Below are positions 23,872 to 37,266 of a stretch of DNA of 64,000 bases, one piece after another. The notes beneath the pieces were generated by a model, which had not been told where the DNA came from, did no database searches, and saw only the letters and a program-made list of their open reading frames with translations. Position 1 is the first letter of the stretch; each line of letters opens with the position of its first letter. Origin of the DNA: Macrophomina tecta (lineage: Eukaryota; Ascomycota; Dothideomycetes; Botryosphaeriales; Botryosphaeriaceae); the NCBI GenBank assembly GCA_024180945.1, contig JAKSGN010000002.1:1240001-1304000 (forward strand). The letters run 5' to 3'. Position numbers and translations under genes: made by a program.

Positions 23872-26800
23872 TCACGCCAGACTCCCTCTGCGCGTCCCTG
23901 ACGAATTCTCAGAAGACGACTTGAACGTAGACAGAGCATTCAGGAAATCGAATCTGTCTCTGGTGCTGCTCCCGCTAGTCTCCCTAAATTGCTTCACGCT
24001 CTCATTATCCGAGATCGGACTGTTCTGCTTCGTCTCTCTGGGCTCTAGAAGAAGTGATCGCCGATAGTAGCTTTGTACATTGCTTTGATCACTGTCTCGG
24101 ACGCGCTCAATCTGCGATTGCATCCACTCTTGCATTTCAGGGACTGGGGCAAGAGGGTACGGAACCTGGAAGCGCTGAAGTTGTCCAATGATCTTCGCAG
24201 TGCGCATGTGCTTATCGAAATTGATGACACTGATGCCTGAGTCTGCACCACCGTCTCCAGGGAGCTGGCGCGTTGTCTGGTTGCCGACGTCGACGAAGGT
24301 CAAGTCAGTCAGGTAAATTCCCACAAAAGGTATGCAAGGTGCAACATGGTTCTCGAGACGTTTGCGAAGAACAGCATAATTCCGACCGACGTTGACGATG
24401 GCCCGAAGCTCTTCAAGGCGCGCCTTCGTTTTCGCCGAGACGGCCTCCCAAGTTCGCTTGAGACGCATAACCATTGACGAGTTGAGAGAGCAGATGATGG
24501 CCATGAGCGAATCGTAGTTGTTGAGCTCCAAACATTTGGCAGCAATCTTGACCCACTGCTTAATGATAACAGCGCGTTTCTTGGGATCCTCAAGCTGGAG
24601 GATAGTGTCGGCCACCAGGTTAGCGAGGTCCGTGGAAAGTTTCGACATAGCGCGGACATTGACAGCCTTGCCCGTTTTCTTGGTCCATTCGGATGCGAGG
24701 AGCTCCTCTGGCTGAATGGTGCAGAAGAGCTTGGACTCAATAAGCGTGAACTGTCGGGCCATCTCCAGGGGATCGAAGTCCAAGATACTCAGGGAAGCAC
24801 TGCCGTTACGAGCATTCCTCAGCGCATTCAGTTGGCTTTTATTGATGATCGGGTTCGGAACATTGGGATCCGCAGCAGAGTAAACGGTCGCAGACGTGTT
24901 CGTCTTTCCATGGGAAGATGTCAGACGTGGTGTGGGTGTACCTGCTCGCACTTGGCTGACCTTGGTGACCAGCTCCGCCAAACGTTTTCCGGCGGAGGGA
25001 AGAGCGTTCCTAAGCTTGCCTGTCGCAAAGGTCAAAATGAGACCAAGCGCCTCGGAGTCAGTTTCCGCCTGCCAGTGGCTCTCCAACCACCCCTTGAAAA
25101 CATTGTGGACCCGTAGACGCACAGGAACAGCGATTCCATTGCTGTCTCCAACATAGTTGAATCTGTCGATCAGACATTGTGCAAGCGCGACGGGCGTGGT
25201 AAAGAGGCGAAAGGTCAGGTAAAACGTCGTAACAAACATGGCATCCGGAGTTGCCTCGTGGGTAGTGAGCTGCTCTACCAAGGCAGGTAGGGAGCCGCCC
25301 GCGATCTGCCCATCTTTGTAGATGAGCTCATGGGCGTATGTCTTCTCAAGCATCTGAGCCTCCACCCCATAAGCATCATCACTTGCTGTCGACCGCAATT
25401 CCGAAACGCTGGGATAGCTGTTCATCATAGAGTCAGGCCTGGGGCTCGAAGGTGCATCGTCCGGAGTAGTTGCACGGGTGGACGTGTGCGAGACTATGCT
25501 GGCTGCGTCGCCATGAAGGCTGTTAGGATACGTGCTTGTCGAATCCGAGGCATTGACGCTGTCTGTGCCGACATTGTTGCCAGCAAAGCGAAAGTTGACG
25601 CTGTTCGTGCTGGGAGAATTATCTGCGGTACTACCTGGAGGTGGAGGGAGGTGTGGAATGGGAAGTTTAGCCAGAGACGGCAAGGAGTCCTTCGAAGAGC
25701 GAAAAGAGAAGGCAGTGGGGCTTTGGAGGCTTGCAGCCTCTGCGCCGGTTGGAGAAGAAAGGGAGACAGGTGGTTCCGGAAGAGGTTTCTCGTCAAGTGA
25801 GAGGGGGGCATTTTTGTCCTTCGGGGGGGCCGGCAAGGGCTTGCTGATGATGTCCTGCGAGGCGCGTTCGTTGCTCGACGCTGAAACACCTGTGAGATCG
25901 AGGCTTTCGAAGATCGTATCAGAGATTCCAGCTCCTGAGTGCTCAAACTCAAAATCACCGATTCTCTCGATAACGACCTTGGCCTTCGTCACACAATCCC
26001 CAGCGGCGCGGACGCAGTTGGTCGCTGCGATGACGATTTCCTTGCCCTGTGCAGGCACGAACTCCTCCTCGCTATGCGCCTCGGCATGAGCAAACATGTC
26101 TTTTGTCGCTTGCACGAGCTCAGACAGCTTCTCATGCATCGCGTCCCTTGCTTGAGAAAGAGGCTCGGAACGGCGAGCGTCGCGTTCCCATACCTCGTCC
26201 ACGACGCTTAGAAGTTGGCGGCACGCAAAGACAGATTGTTGGGTAGTGGAGAGGAGCTCGGTTGATGAGCGTGACTGCAGGTGTAACCCGATGAACGAGC
26301 CAATGGAACCCAAGAACGAGTCTTGCGCGGCGGAAAGTCGTTCCGATGCAAGGTTATGTCTGCGTTGGCCGCTCACCTGACTTGTGTACGACGCTCGGTG
26401 AGAGATGGATACGCGCTTGGCCGCAATTGATTTTGTCGGAGACAGTGCCGGTAATGATTGCGCTTGTCCGATGTCCGGGAAGTTCGGGTTGGTGCGAGGC
26501 GTATCCATATCGCTCGGTTCGGCCTGTTGGCCATCTGTTGTCGCTGTATCCGTAGGTAGCACAGCAGTAACGGATTGGGCAGGTTCTGTTGCACCGTCTT
26601 CGGCCGGATGTGGTTGCTCAACAATGCTTTCGGGAGCATCATGCGGGGGTGTCGGTGGCCGCTCTGTCTCATCCATTGCAGGCTCGAGTTGCGGTGGTGC
26701 GAGCGGCTCAGACTGGGTCTCCTGGAAGAAAATGTCGAGAAAGCGGACAGCCCTGGTCACGACTTTGAAGGCCTTTAGGACCAGTTCATCGAGTAAATCA

Positions 26801-27721
26801 TAAATCGGCACATTGGGGTCGCGCTGGGATACGAGCTGTTGCAAATGCTTCGCCGTCTTGACTAACGACGACAGGTCCCCTAAGAGGCCTTTACGCATCC
26901 GCCGGATCCCAACGTAGGCTTGGACATTCTGCGACTCCCTTGTTAAACAGTCGGTTTTCTCCTGTAAAGCATTAGCGCATATTCATCATCCGGCCGAGCG
27001 CTTCTCTCAGCGAATACGTAGATTATGGGTCAAGACGAACCAAGAGCACGCGAACGCCCGCAATCATGGACCGAACATAATCTTGTTTGGCAAAGACCAT
27101 GGTATTACCGTTCTCCCCGCTCCTCACAAGATCCCAGAGATGAGTGAGGGCGCTTAACAGGTTGGTTATTGACGGGTGGTCGTAGGGTTCACAATAATTT
27201 GTAGGAAGCCAGCCGCGGGATCCAGAACCCAGAAGAGTGCCATCTGCCCAGCCGTTCGGGTGTATTGAGTGGACGAGGATAACGTCTCCCTGGCTAATAG
27301 GCACTGTGATGGAGCACTCGTCTCCTACGGAAGATATGGTTGATGAAGGGTGAAAGTGGTAGAAGGCACGCAGATAGTTGGGAAACGATTCCGGTTCTAC
27401 TGAGGGCATTTCGGAGTCGAGGTTTGCGCGCGGTGTTAGTGGCGGAGACATCTGGGAGTGCGACCTTGCGGAGCTAGTTGTTCGCCTGCTCTGGGGCGAA
27501 GACTGTACGCTCCTCGCGCCATCGCTGTTCCATGTGCTCGACGGCTTCTTCTTGATGGTGAGTGGTGCAACACATGCGCTGGACCGATCCATGCCCTCTC
27601 TCAGCGTGAGGTCGGACATTTTGGAGTCTTTCTTGGCGTGTTTAGCAGCCGGCTTGCGAGTATTCCTAGCGCCGGACTCGTCCAGCAGAATACTTGAGAC
27701 GGACAGCGAGGAGAGTAACAT
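23872..27721 (-). CDS. CDC25: SH3-domain Ras guanine nucleotide exchange factor (Cdc25 type)
   Basis: Activates Ras by GDP/GTP exchange, upstream of cAMP signalling in fungi. Exons 27041-27721 and 23872-26961 give 1256 aa. Order of domains: disordered Ser-rich N-terminus; SH3 domain at about residues 113-180 (RAFYHF, ITVPISQGDVILV, NGWADG, GWLPTNY); a helical segment crossing the splice (RSMIAGVRVLLEKTDCLTRE); a long disordered middle; RasGEF_N at about 790-900 (GQIAGGSLPALVEQLT, FYLTFRLFTTP); and the catalytic RasGEF domain at about 980-1230 (LTDLTFVDVGNQTTRQL, SVINFDKHMRTAKIIGQLQRFQ). Intron 26962-27040 is 79 nt with a gttcgt donor and ttacag acceptor, phase 0. ATG 27721 is the first in frame; an internal ATG (MSDLTLREGM) is a possible alternative start. 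Confidence 0.92.
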
Positions 27722-27892
27722 AAAGGCAAATTGTGCCAGAGCGTCAGGAGCCGGTCAGCATCGAATGGGCCGCGTATGGGGTCGCGGTGACGAATTGGCG
27801 GGTCTAGAGGCGGGTGGGAGACGGGATGAAGCAAGACTGGTGTTCGGAGGTGGCGGCGACTCGGTCGGGGGCTGTCATGTTGTCAGTGAGCT

Positions 27893-27930
27893 ATGCTGCT
27901 GCTGTTATTGTTGTTATTGTTGTTGTTGTG
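27893..27930. repeat. TTG/CTG/TTA trinucleotide microsatellite
   Basis: A run of CTG, TTA and TTG triplets upstream of the RasGEF start. Imperfect simple repeat, likely polymorphic. Confidence 0.8.
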
Positions 27931-28832
27931 GGGCGAGTGAGGTCGTGTGTGGTGAGGAATGCGCCTACCCAACGAAGAGAGAAACTTGGTAAGAATGCAG
28001 CTATGCGCTCCTGACAACGGGAAGACACATAAGAGCGAGAGGAGGGCGGCGGGCCAGGGAAACGGGTCGAGGCTTGTCTCAGCAGGCGGCCCGAGGTGTC
28101 TTGAGCGAAGCTCGCAGGCCGTGTGAGGCGAAGGCGGTCTGCACGACGGGCGGGAAGGGCTGGAGGATTGGTTCGGCGGATGGGTGGTGGGAGTTGCGAC
28201 GTGGGCTGGAGGCGGAATGCTCGTCCGACGCATGCACGGCGGGCGGGCTCCAGACAGATGGGGTTTCTGCTGGACTTGGGTCGGGCGAGGGGGCAAAGCA
28301 GAACTTGGGCGGCGGGAGGGTCCTCGGCGCGCGCAAATGGTGTTGCAATGGTGCAAGGTGGAGGGGAGCTTTAATGGCTTGCCGGCGGCGGACGCAAGGG
28401 TCCGGGGGGCAGTTCGGGCGGGCAGGCAGGGCAGTCAAGGGCCGTCAACGTCTTCGCCTCGAATCGCCCGTCAGCCCACTTTTCCGCCGGCGAGGAATTG
28501 GCCCAGGCGATCAGATATAGCAGGAGTGATATTGGGAACGGGCAGGTGCGCGGGCATCCCTCGTCTTGGGGCAGCGACCAGGGTCCGGCAGGAAACGCAG
28601 CATGGGGTGCAGCGCCCGAGCGGCGAGCACGCGCGCCGTTCAACGCGAGCTAGCCCGCTGCAGCCGTGGCGCCCATCAAGCATCCATATCCGCGGCCGCA
28701 GACGCGACCGCCCGTGCTCCCCCAGCAGCACCATTGCCCGCCTGCCCTGCCCTGCCCAGCTGCTGGCCTCGCGCGCGGCGCGCCCGCTGCGCTCGTGCGG
28801 CTGGCGGCGGGCTGGCGCGGGCATCGCAGGGC

Positions 28833-28860
28833 GCAGCGAGCAGCGAGCAGCGAGCAGCAG
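28833..28860. repeat. Seven-base tandem repeat (GCAGCGA)n
   Basis: About four tandem copies of a GCAGCGA unit, ending in GCAGCAG, inside the GC-rich block upstream of the RasGEF gene. Confidence 0.8.
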
Positions 28861-29090
28861 CCCGGCACAAGTCGTGGGCGTCTTGCGCCTGACTCAGCCG
28901 GATTGGTCGGGGTCGGAGGTCGTCTCGCGAGCGTGCCTGCGCCCTCGGCAGCGCTGCACGCACGCAGCCGCCCGGCGGGCCCAAGACGCGGCCCTGTCAC
29001 AGTGCCGGCAGCGTGCAGCGTGCAGCCAGGCCTCAGGCTCCATCGCCGCGCACCGCAGCGCACCACGCAGTTCCCCCGCGGCGCACAGCC

Positions 29091-29155
29091 TCCAGTTCCA
29101 GCTCCAGCTCCAGCTCCAGCTCCAGCGCCAGCGCGGGCCAGCGCGGGCCAGCAGC
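29091..29155. repeat. Six-base tandem repeat (CCAGCT)n followed by a GCGGGCCA repeat
   Basis: Five or so copies of CCAGCT run into GCCAGCGCGGGCCAGCGCGGGCCAGC-like units. It explains the long serine or glutamine/leucine runs seen in the open frames across it. Confidence 0.8.
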
Positions 29156-32100
29156 AGCGACAGCGCCGGCATCCGCCAGGGCGGCTGCGCGCGCCAGCCA
29201 CAGTGCCGTGGGAGGTCGAGGAGTCGCGTTGCAGCGTGAGACGGAGCGCCGTCATTTCACAGGCGGGCGTCCCTTTGCGGATCGGCCGTCCTTTTGGGCA
29301 AGCGCCAAGATGGACTTGCAGCCGCGCTGCACCACGAGTCGTCGCTGCGAAGATGTTGGCCGCCGTTCCTTTTCCCCCCGCGCCTCTCGCTTCTTCCATC
29401 TCATTATCAACCCCCATCTCCTTCTCTTGCTCCGCCCCCCTTTGCCCGCCTCGGCACCCGACCTGGATCCGCCCCAGCTGCTTGCAAGACATTGCGGGAT
29501 GCGCCCATCCCCCTAGCTGCTTTGGGCAGTGATGCTCTCCGCCATCCCCACCCGCACCAGCCAGCTGCATAGAGCTTCCCGGCCTCAAGCTCCCGTGCCC
29601 TCTCCCACAAACTACCCCATCGCCATCGCCATGGCCGGGCGCCCGAGCGAGCCCGCGAAGCCAGAGGTTGTCAGATCGCTAGACTCGGATATGACCTTGG
29701 CCGTGGCGACGGCTGTGCTTGCCCATCATGCTGCCCTCGCTGTGCACGGCCGCGATGCCGCAATCGCCGACTGTCCGCTGTAAGCTACACCGGCTGGCCT
29801 CACGAGTCCTGCTCACCGTCGCCTTGCTTTTTCGCGCGCATTGGACGTCGTCCTCCGTTCCCGACCTGCGCTCCGCTCGGTGGAGACTTTTGCCAAAAGC
29901 GGGCTCCACCATGGACCTGGCCTCGGGATGCCTGAGTAGATCATCTGCCTAGGCCTGGCGATGTCGGCCGTCTGCTGCCGTGGTCTCCGTGCCGTTGCCG
30001 TCGAGTTGCCGCGCAAAAGAGTGCGAGGCGGCCCATTCATCGTCTCTCCCATTGGCGGCGACGTCTGATCGAGTGCATCCTTCCAGCAGCAACCAAGTGT
30101 CGAACATGAATCTGTACCAGTCGCAGGCACGGCGGCCCTGCGCGATGACACATGATGGAATTGCGCCGGCACCACTTTGACGGGAAAGCAGTGTACAATG
30201 TTTGAGATGTTGGCCATCTGGCGTTAGTCGACGGCCGCCCTAGTGGCCATTCTGTCTCGTCTCCGTAGCTCCTCGGTGCCGGGGCCGCCAAGAGAAATCC
30301 GGATAACCACGCCTAGACCCTCTCGGTCGGCGATTGTGACGAAGTCAGGATCCTGCATTACAGCATTCACCGTTCGTTTTGATTCCGTTGATCTTCACCT
30401 TGGCTGGAATAGTCACCAACATTCGGTACCTGCATGGGCTTGAGACCGGTCTGCTGCACGGCTACAGAGTGCCCTCGGTGACACAGTATTCCCGCAAGTG
30501 TGGAGCAAGAGGCGCGGCACTCTGTTTTCCGAAAATGGACATGACGATGCGGGGTGGCAAGGTGGAGTGGAGGATGCGCAAGCCCTGATGCATCCTGTAC
30601 CACGATGATTGCTTCTAGGACTACCCCTGAATTCTGGCCGGCTTCCCTAGCCTTTTTTATCAAATGCTGCACAGCGCGACCCCTACGCAGTCTGCCTCGG
30701 CTTGCGATCGCGGGGCTGCTTGACGGCTGGTAGCGCGTTCGGGGAAGGCGGCGAACACTGCCGCCGGGATTGAGCATCTGAACCTTAAGTGTCTGAACCT
30801 TAAAGAGTTTTGAGTTTGTAACGGGCAGTGTCCTACGTCAGAACGCGGAAAAACAGCCTCAGCAGCATGTTCGACCATGGCCCAAGCGCTGCTGCTTCTG
30901 AAGATGCACTGAGCGCTGTCTGTGCCGGTAGTTGGCTGATCGTCATATCGCTATTCGATGCTCAAGCCACCGCGCACCCTCTTCTCGTCGACAGCTGCCC
31001 GTCATCGTCCTGCTGTCTGGATTGCATCATGCAGGGCGGGAACCTGCTCCGACCTCGACCAACGGAGAGCGGCAATCCTCGCAGGACCCCATGGCCACAC
31101 GTGGCACCCATGTAAGGTCTCTGTAATATTATCGCCGTTGGATTAGTGGAAGCACGATCGTCATTTCTCTCCGGCCAATAGTTCAGGAAAAGGTGCGGCT
31201 CGGCCTCTTCCTGTCTCCGGACCCAATGTCGACTCGCGCGCACGCCACCGATGTCTAGCCTCGCCAGCGGGGAAATTGTGTGGCCGACGAGGTGCCTGAA
31301 ACGCGTAGGCTAGGCCGGCAGAAGAAAGGGATCGTCAGCCCGCCATGCGAGGTTGCATCGAATCGAGACCTCTCGGAGGAGCCGCGTTCGACGTTTCCTG
31401 CGCGCATGCTCGAGGCCGTGCCGCCTGCAGTCGGGTCGGACTTCAGCCCTGCAGCCGTCAAAGACTCCGCCTCTGGCACTGCCGGAAGCACCTCCGATGC
31501 ATCGCAATCATCATGGCCGTATAAATGGCAGAGCATGACAGCCGGTCCTCCAAATCCGGGGCCTTCCACGTCCGACAAGAGGCTGCAGGACCACCGCCCT
31601 GAGTTGCCGCATGCGATTTTCTCTCCGCGAGGGCGTCATGCTGGCCTCTCCAGCAATGTCGGCGCCGTGCTCCCGGTTTTGCAAGTGTCGCACATCCAAT
31701 TTTGCCATCTTCACACTTGATAGCATCCACGTGGGTGCATTGATTAGCGACTCAGAAACTCCACATCTTGCGAGCGCAACAACAGAGGTGCAAGAGCTTC
31801 CCCGCCCGCCGCCGACCTCGGCCACCCACAGCGCAACGGATGCACTGTGCGACCCTATGGAGTCAAGATCGACTCGGAGAATGCTCGTCCCCATTATCGC
31901 CCGCGGATCTTGAACCTCAACTTTCTCAGGCCGAATATTGGACTGCCTGTGTCCCATGCCGCTGGGTCCCCTTGGTGTGTGCAGTGAGGATCCATATACC
32001 TAATGTTCTCGCCAACCCTCGTGATCGGCTCGCTCTACCTGATGTTCTTGCTTTTCTCGGCTTGGTCGATGCGGTCATCCTCACCTTCCTGTGGCCCCGG

Positions 32101-33587
32101 TGCTCACCGCGGACCGATTGTCACTCCAGGAAATGGGCGCCTGCGGATTGATTGCTCGAAAATACCGCCATCACGGTAGCCCCGCCCCAACACCTGGCGA
32201 CTTTTTCCGGAGTACACCAGTGGCTCGCTATCGCCGGTACCACCCCTACTCGCGCCCTTACCGACTCCGCTGCGCAGCCGAAGTCCCATTTACTTGCACC
32301 CCACTCAGCAGCAAGGATGCGGCTCTCGCGTCAGTCTGATAATCTCAGGGCCTGGGCGGCGGAGTGCTTGGAGGTCCTAGTGCGCGTGGAGAACATTGTC
32401 CCATCTCGCCAGACTCGACGACCACCCTTGTCTTACTTACGCCGCCTGCTTACACACTGTAGCTCGAATCTGCGCACACGTGCGGCACAAGGTCGTTACG
32501 TGTCCCGTCGAGACTTCATAACGTTCAGAGCCGAGCGGAGCTTCGCCGAGAAACCGTCGAGGTTTAACCTTAAGTGTACAGGCCGCCGAAATGTCGCCAT
32601 CAACGAAAAGTCACCGCACAAGCTGCCCAAACGGGCACGCTAACCAGTAGAAGCTTGAAAGAAGTTTCGCCGTTTCCCCAGTGGCAACCAGAGATCGCCC
32701 AACAAACGACCGACAGGCCATCAGCGGACAGCCCGATTGCCGACCCGCGGCCTCGCTCATTGGCACGCGTAAGTTTACGTGACACCCAAGGAAGCATGGT
32801 TAGGATTAAGTGACGCGAAGATACCGTGAGGGCATCACTCAGAGTCGCTCAACAATAGTCGCACTCTCCGAGCCAATGTCGCCTGAGATGAGTGATAGGC
32901 CAGGCATGGGCAAATCCTGGCGCGCAGACCAAGCCCCGGGACTTGGGATACCGGACGCACTCCCCGCGGATCGTTGGCATTTCTTGGGATTTAGGCCGTG
33001 GCAAAGGGCCTCAGGAGGCGCAGCAGATTGGTCCTGCTTTGCGCGCTTTTATTGTACAGGCGTACATGTACAAAGCGATGTGCGCTTGTGCGGTCCGAGA
33101 GCCAGTCAAGTTGTCGCGTTTTCGTTTCATGAAACGGCACACAGCTACAACTGTGAGCAAGGCTCAAACACCTGGCCGTGGCTTCCCAGCCGCTGCACAG
33201 CCTCTATAACTTTGCCCCCTAAGAGCTGTTCTGGGCTTTGCAGATTGCGTAGTAGGGGCCGGGAACTGTCTCCTAAGCCGCGCGGCCAAGCCAGGGTCTG
33301 TATTCTTGGACGTCTTTCATGTGCGTGGAACTTCTGGGTCTGTCCAATCGTATTCGCTTTCCGGACATGGATACATCAGGTACGTGCTGTGTGGCTTGAT
33401 AAATAGAACGTCTTCAAGGCAGACACCCGCAGCGCGCGTTCCGCTTCAAGGTCTGTATAAGGTAAAGACAAGCTGTGCAGGGCACCCTTTGCTAGCTGAT
33501 TAACTGCCGCGTATTTCGAAGTGCCTGAAAAACGGCGCTCCAGGCACTACGCCGTGCCACCTGCCCACATCCTGTCGTGATCGCCGC

Positions 33588-33606
33588 TTTTTTTTTTTTT
33601 TTTTTT
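33588..33606. repeat. T19 homopolymer
   Basis: Nineteen consecutive T in the gene-free region. No flanking duplication seen that would mark it as a retroposon tail. Confidence 0.7.
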
Positions 33607-34990
33607 GTTGCCCTTGACCCGGAGATCCGGGTCGGTCAATACTTTGGTATTTGTATTTCGACTTACACGTCGATTCTTTCTGCTCCTGTTCATTGGATCG
33701 AAGTCTCAGCCGCACAGGGCAAAGACAGTACGGTAAGCGCCCGCGAAAATGTGTTCACTTAAATCGAGAAAGGCGTCTGCCAATCCTGTTTCGCGTTCAC
33801 GAGTTTTCGCAGCTTACTTGCGGACAATCCTTACGCGTCCACATATGCCACGATATTCTCGCCACCGCTTTTTCGTTGGAGGTGCGAAAGTGTGACCTTC
33901 GTCTTGAAGAGAAGGCGGCTGCGAAAATGATGATCTCCCGCCGGCGCGACGGCAGCCAATGAGATAGTGCAGCACAGAATACCGACCACTGTCACACGCA
34001 CTTTGTGATATGGCTCCACTGACCGGTGAGGAGGGAACATATCGCGGATGGGCAATGAGACACCTTCACATGTGGTATGGTTGGCGAAGCACGCGGCTTG
34101 GTGTCAAGACTTTTGTCGGCAAACGCGCCAAAGAAAAAGCCCGGTATCCCAAGTAGCTTCTCTAGATATCCCCGTACCCTCGTATCGTACAAGGCGGAGA
34201 GGCGGACCACGGAGCATGTCGGGCAAGCGGCTGGAAACTGTCGTGTACATGTCGAAGCAAGCCGAGTAAATAACACGACTCGAACTGCCACTTTCGGCCT
34301 CAAGTGAGTATACTGATCATACTACACCCGTTCTGAGCTATCTTCGAGGCGCCACGAGAAGGAAGAGGTATTTAGTCCATATAACAAAACTGGGCGCCAG
34401 GAAGCTTCCGCGCTCCAGCAGCTTCCCTCTGAAGTCTCTTCATATTGGTACCGCTTGGCTTCAATCCCACGTAACACTTCATCCGACGGAATCTTTCTCT
34501 TTCCCTGCTTAGCGCACAACTGACTCCCACACCCCAGGCTCATCTGAAAATTGAGTGACACATGCGAAACCCTGCTTTGCATCCTCCACCAGAAGCGTGT
34601 CAGCTCAATATCCGACTACAAGCAGTATTCCGAAAAGCATGAACACCAACCCGTGATCCATAGTCTGTGAGTAAATCGATGCTATGCATGGTAGCTCCTC
34701 CAATGCGATCAAGTCGTCAATGCGCAAAGCCTCGTGCTCTCCCGCCCTTCCGTCCGCCCACGACCGTTCTCCGCCCCGGTCCGGACTCAACATGAAACGT
34801 CCAGCGCAAGTGATCCGGGAGTGACATGACTCCCAAATCGTCGTATCTGGGACACAGGAATCGACCGGAAGCGCTCATTCGGCTGTCTCCCTGGCCGAAG
34901 GATCCGAGCCTATGGCACGCCACTGTACCTAACATGACAACAACCAGAGGATGCCCTCTTGCCAAGAGCACTCTCTGCTCGATCTTCAAC

Positions 34991-35341
34991 ATGCCGTTTT
35001 TCTCCTGTCTTTTCTTTTTCCTCTCGGTTTTTCAGCTACTGACGTCGGCTGCCCCATATGCATTGACGGACTCCCACATCCCAGACTCTCCCCCGCCGCT
35101 GTCGTCATCGTATCTGCAAGCCACTGTCGTGTGCCTCACTCTGCGTTATCTACCCGAAGACTTAGTCAGGCCCGCATTTGCACCAGGAACCGGAACTCTT
35201 TCCACCCTTCGAAACGGCAAATCGCACCACGACCCGCGTGCGACTAATGCTCACCCACAACGAGCTGGGTCTCCACGGCAAGCGGCATCGGAGAGATTTT
35301 CATTGCCCTTTGGCTCATGCTCTCGGGCGATGTTGGGATAA
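34991..35341 (+). CDS. Doubtful small secreted protein candidate
   Basis: A 116-codon open frame starting MPFFSCLFFFLSVFQLLTSA, which reads as a good signal peptide with a possible cleavage after SAA. The remainder is Pro/Ser/Arg-rich, has few cysteines and no domain. The hydrophobic start is encoded by a polypyrimidine tract, which gives Phe/Leu/Ser by chance, so this may be spurious. It is included only because nothing else in the surrounding 10 kb is better. Confidence 0.15.
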   Translation: MPFFSCLFFFLSVFQLLTSAAPYALTDSHIPDSPPPLSSSYLQATVVCLTLRYLPEDLVRPAFAPGTGTLSTLRNGKSHHDPRATNAHPQRAGSPRQAASERFSLPFGSCSRAMLG

Positions 35342-36864
35342 TAAAGAGTAAAAAGCAAGATCCCAGCATCAGGAACGGAAAGACCGGAGATTTCCACCTC
35401 CTGGAAGGTATCGGAGGATGATACGCGGAATATAGGTGACTAACAGTGCTTTCCTTTTCCTCTTCGCCATTTACTTCCGAGCACATCTCGCCACCAATCG
35501 TTCGAGGAAGATTAACTAGATAATGAAGATCTCGCCATGGCCGGGTCGAAGGGAGCATGGAAAACTACCCATTAGCCTCTTTCTTTCTGTTCCTTTTCAC
35601 CCCCCCTCCTATTCTCGCATGCGCGCTCTCCCTCCCATCTTGCTCACCAGTCCGCCGGCCAAGAGTATGCCACAAAATTACCGGCTCCAAGTAACTTTCC
35701 CTTAGCTTCCTTTCGCGTTCCTCTAGCTCCCAAACACCGGCGCGGGCGCTCCCTTCCTCGTCCCGCGCTTCCGCGGAAAAAGCAAAACCCCAAAGAAACA
35801 CACGACAGACACAGAGAGAAGACAAGTGCCGTTTAAGTTCGTACTACACGACGTTATGCTGTAGTCCGAGGTCTGGCGCAGCATCCACCAATTCCGGCAT
35901 ACCCTCGCTTCCATCCTGCCGGTGCCATACGCGTGTGCCCGGACGCCAGAGGAAGAGAAATCAGGAATCAGGTCTCCCCTGTTCTCCCTCTCGCTCGGCC
36001 TCCTGCTCGAGTTTCTACTTGGGGGCGGTGGCGTCGTGGTGGCGTTTTGGGCTTCGCGCCGGTGCTGTTGGACTGCCCCGCTAAAAGAGGCGGACGATCC
36101 TCACTACCGTCTTCACTTGCTGTCCTCCTGCGCCCAGCGCTTCGGCATGGAACGGATACAAAGATCCGAATGAAAGAAGAAACGGAGAACGGAGGCGTCG
36201 AACTAGCATGTTGAGCGAAGGAAGCGGGAGCCAAAGAAGCCCGTGTAGATTCAACCCGTGCAGTAGATAGAGTAGACAAACGAAGAAGCAGTGGTTGCCA
36301 TGCCCACACAGATTCCTACGCCCCCCCTATCAACGACCGTCCCGGCGCCTCGGGTCCGCGCGGCCTGGAACCACCACTTCCCCCCACCACTTCTTTTCAT
36401 TGATCGACGCCCCTAGAATAAAATCTCCCGCCGCCTTGGAAGCGGAGACGCGTCGACTAAAGTGGAGAGAATCTCTTGGCCTTCAGGGAAATTGGAAGGG
36501 GACGTTCTCGGCGTCCCTATGGGCAAAGCTTCTTTAATGTACTTTCCGCCATTTCGAGCCTTTTACGGCGGAGGCAAAAGATGTTGTTTCGGGAGAGAAG
36601 GAGAGGCAGAGCAGAGCGGCTGGCTCAAAGTGAGAAAAAAAAAATGCAGTCGCGTGACATTGGTGCACGAGACGAATCGCTGAAATGTCAATGGCCGCGA
36701 ATACGAAAATTTTGTGTTTTCCACAATTCAAAAATGGCCAATGGCAGTGGAGAGATTATTTTACGCTAAGTCTATTTCTAGCTCTTTGATCCAAAGTCTA
36801 CAAGTGGTGAGAGCATATGAGTAAAGTACAAGAAAGATACGCGATGTGATGTGACTCGGGCTGG

Positions 36865-37266
36865 TCACCACACGCCGTGGCCCGTCCTTTGGCTCCGGGA
36901 CCTCGGCCCAAGGTAATATGCAGCCGCACCAAACAATCGAAATAGCAGCATGGATGCTTTTGATGCCCAGACAGACAAATCCGCGTCGTCGGTAATCGCC
37001 AGTGCTGTGAAGACGGCTGGAGTGTCTTGGCGGGCTCGAGCGCGACGCCGTCCTCCCTGGCGCGTGAGCAAAATGAGTCCCTTCGTGCACCTTTCCAAAT
37101 TCAACACTCGAATTACGCAAGTTTCCGGAGTCTCCTCTGCCAAGAGGGGCTCTAGAAGGCCCAACAACACTTCCTTCTGATGGCGAGTGGTGCGGTGCAT
37201 CCTCGTACGTGTATTGCGAGTTAGTGGACCTACAAGCGTTGCAGATCTAAAGTGGAGGAGGAGCAT
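36865..37266 (-). CDS. Doubtful 133-residue open frame
   Basis: ATG-started frame 420 bases beyond the PPR gene's stop, on the same strand. It has an Arg-rich middle and one hydrophobic stretch near the C-terminus (ASMLLFRLFGAAAYYLG). No family recognised, and an open frame partly overlaps it on the other strand. Low confidence. Confidence 0.12.
   Translation of the reverse strand: MLLLHFRSATLVGPLTRNTRTRMHRTTRHQKEVLLGLLEPLLAEETPETCVIRVLNLERCTKGLILLTRQGGRRRARARQDTPAVFTALAITDDADLSVWASKASMLLFRLFGAAAYYLGPRSRSQRTGHGVW

Noticed and set aside
28184..29588. Long overlapping open frames of 290-350 codons on both strands
   Set aside because: They overlap one another in different frames, sit in extremely GC-rich repeat DNA where stops are rare, and consist of low-complexity Arg/Ala/Ser/Gln sequence.
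32810..33406. 198-codon open frame in the gene-free region
   Set aside because: No recognisable domain or repeat, rich in Trp/Arg/Cys as expected for non-coding frames. Not strong enough to list as a gene.
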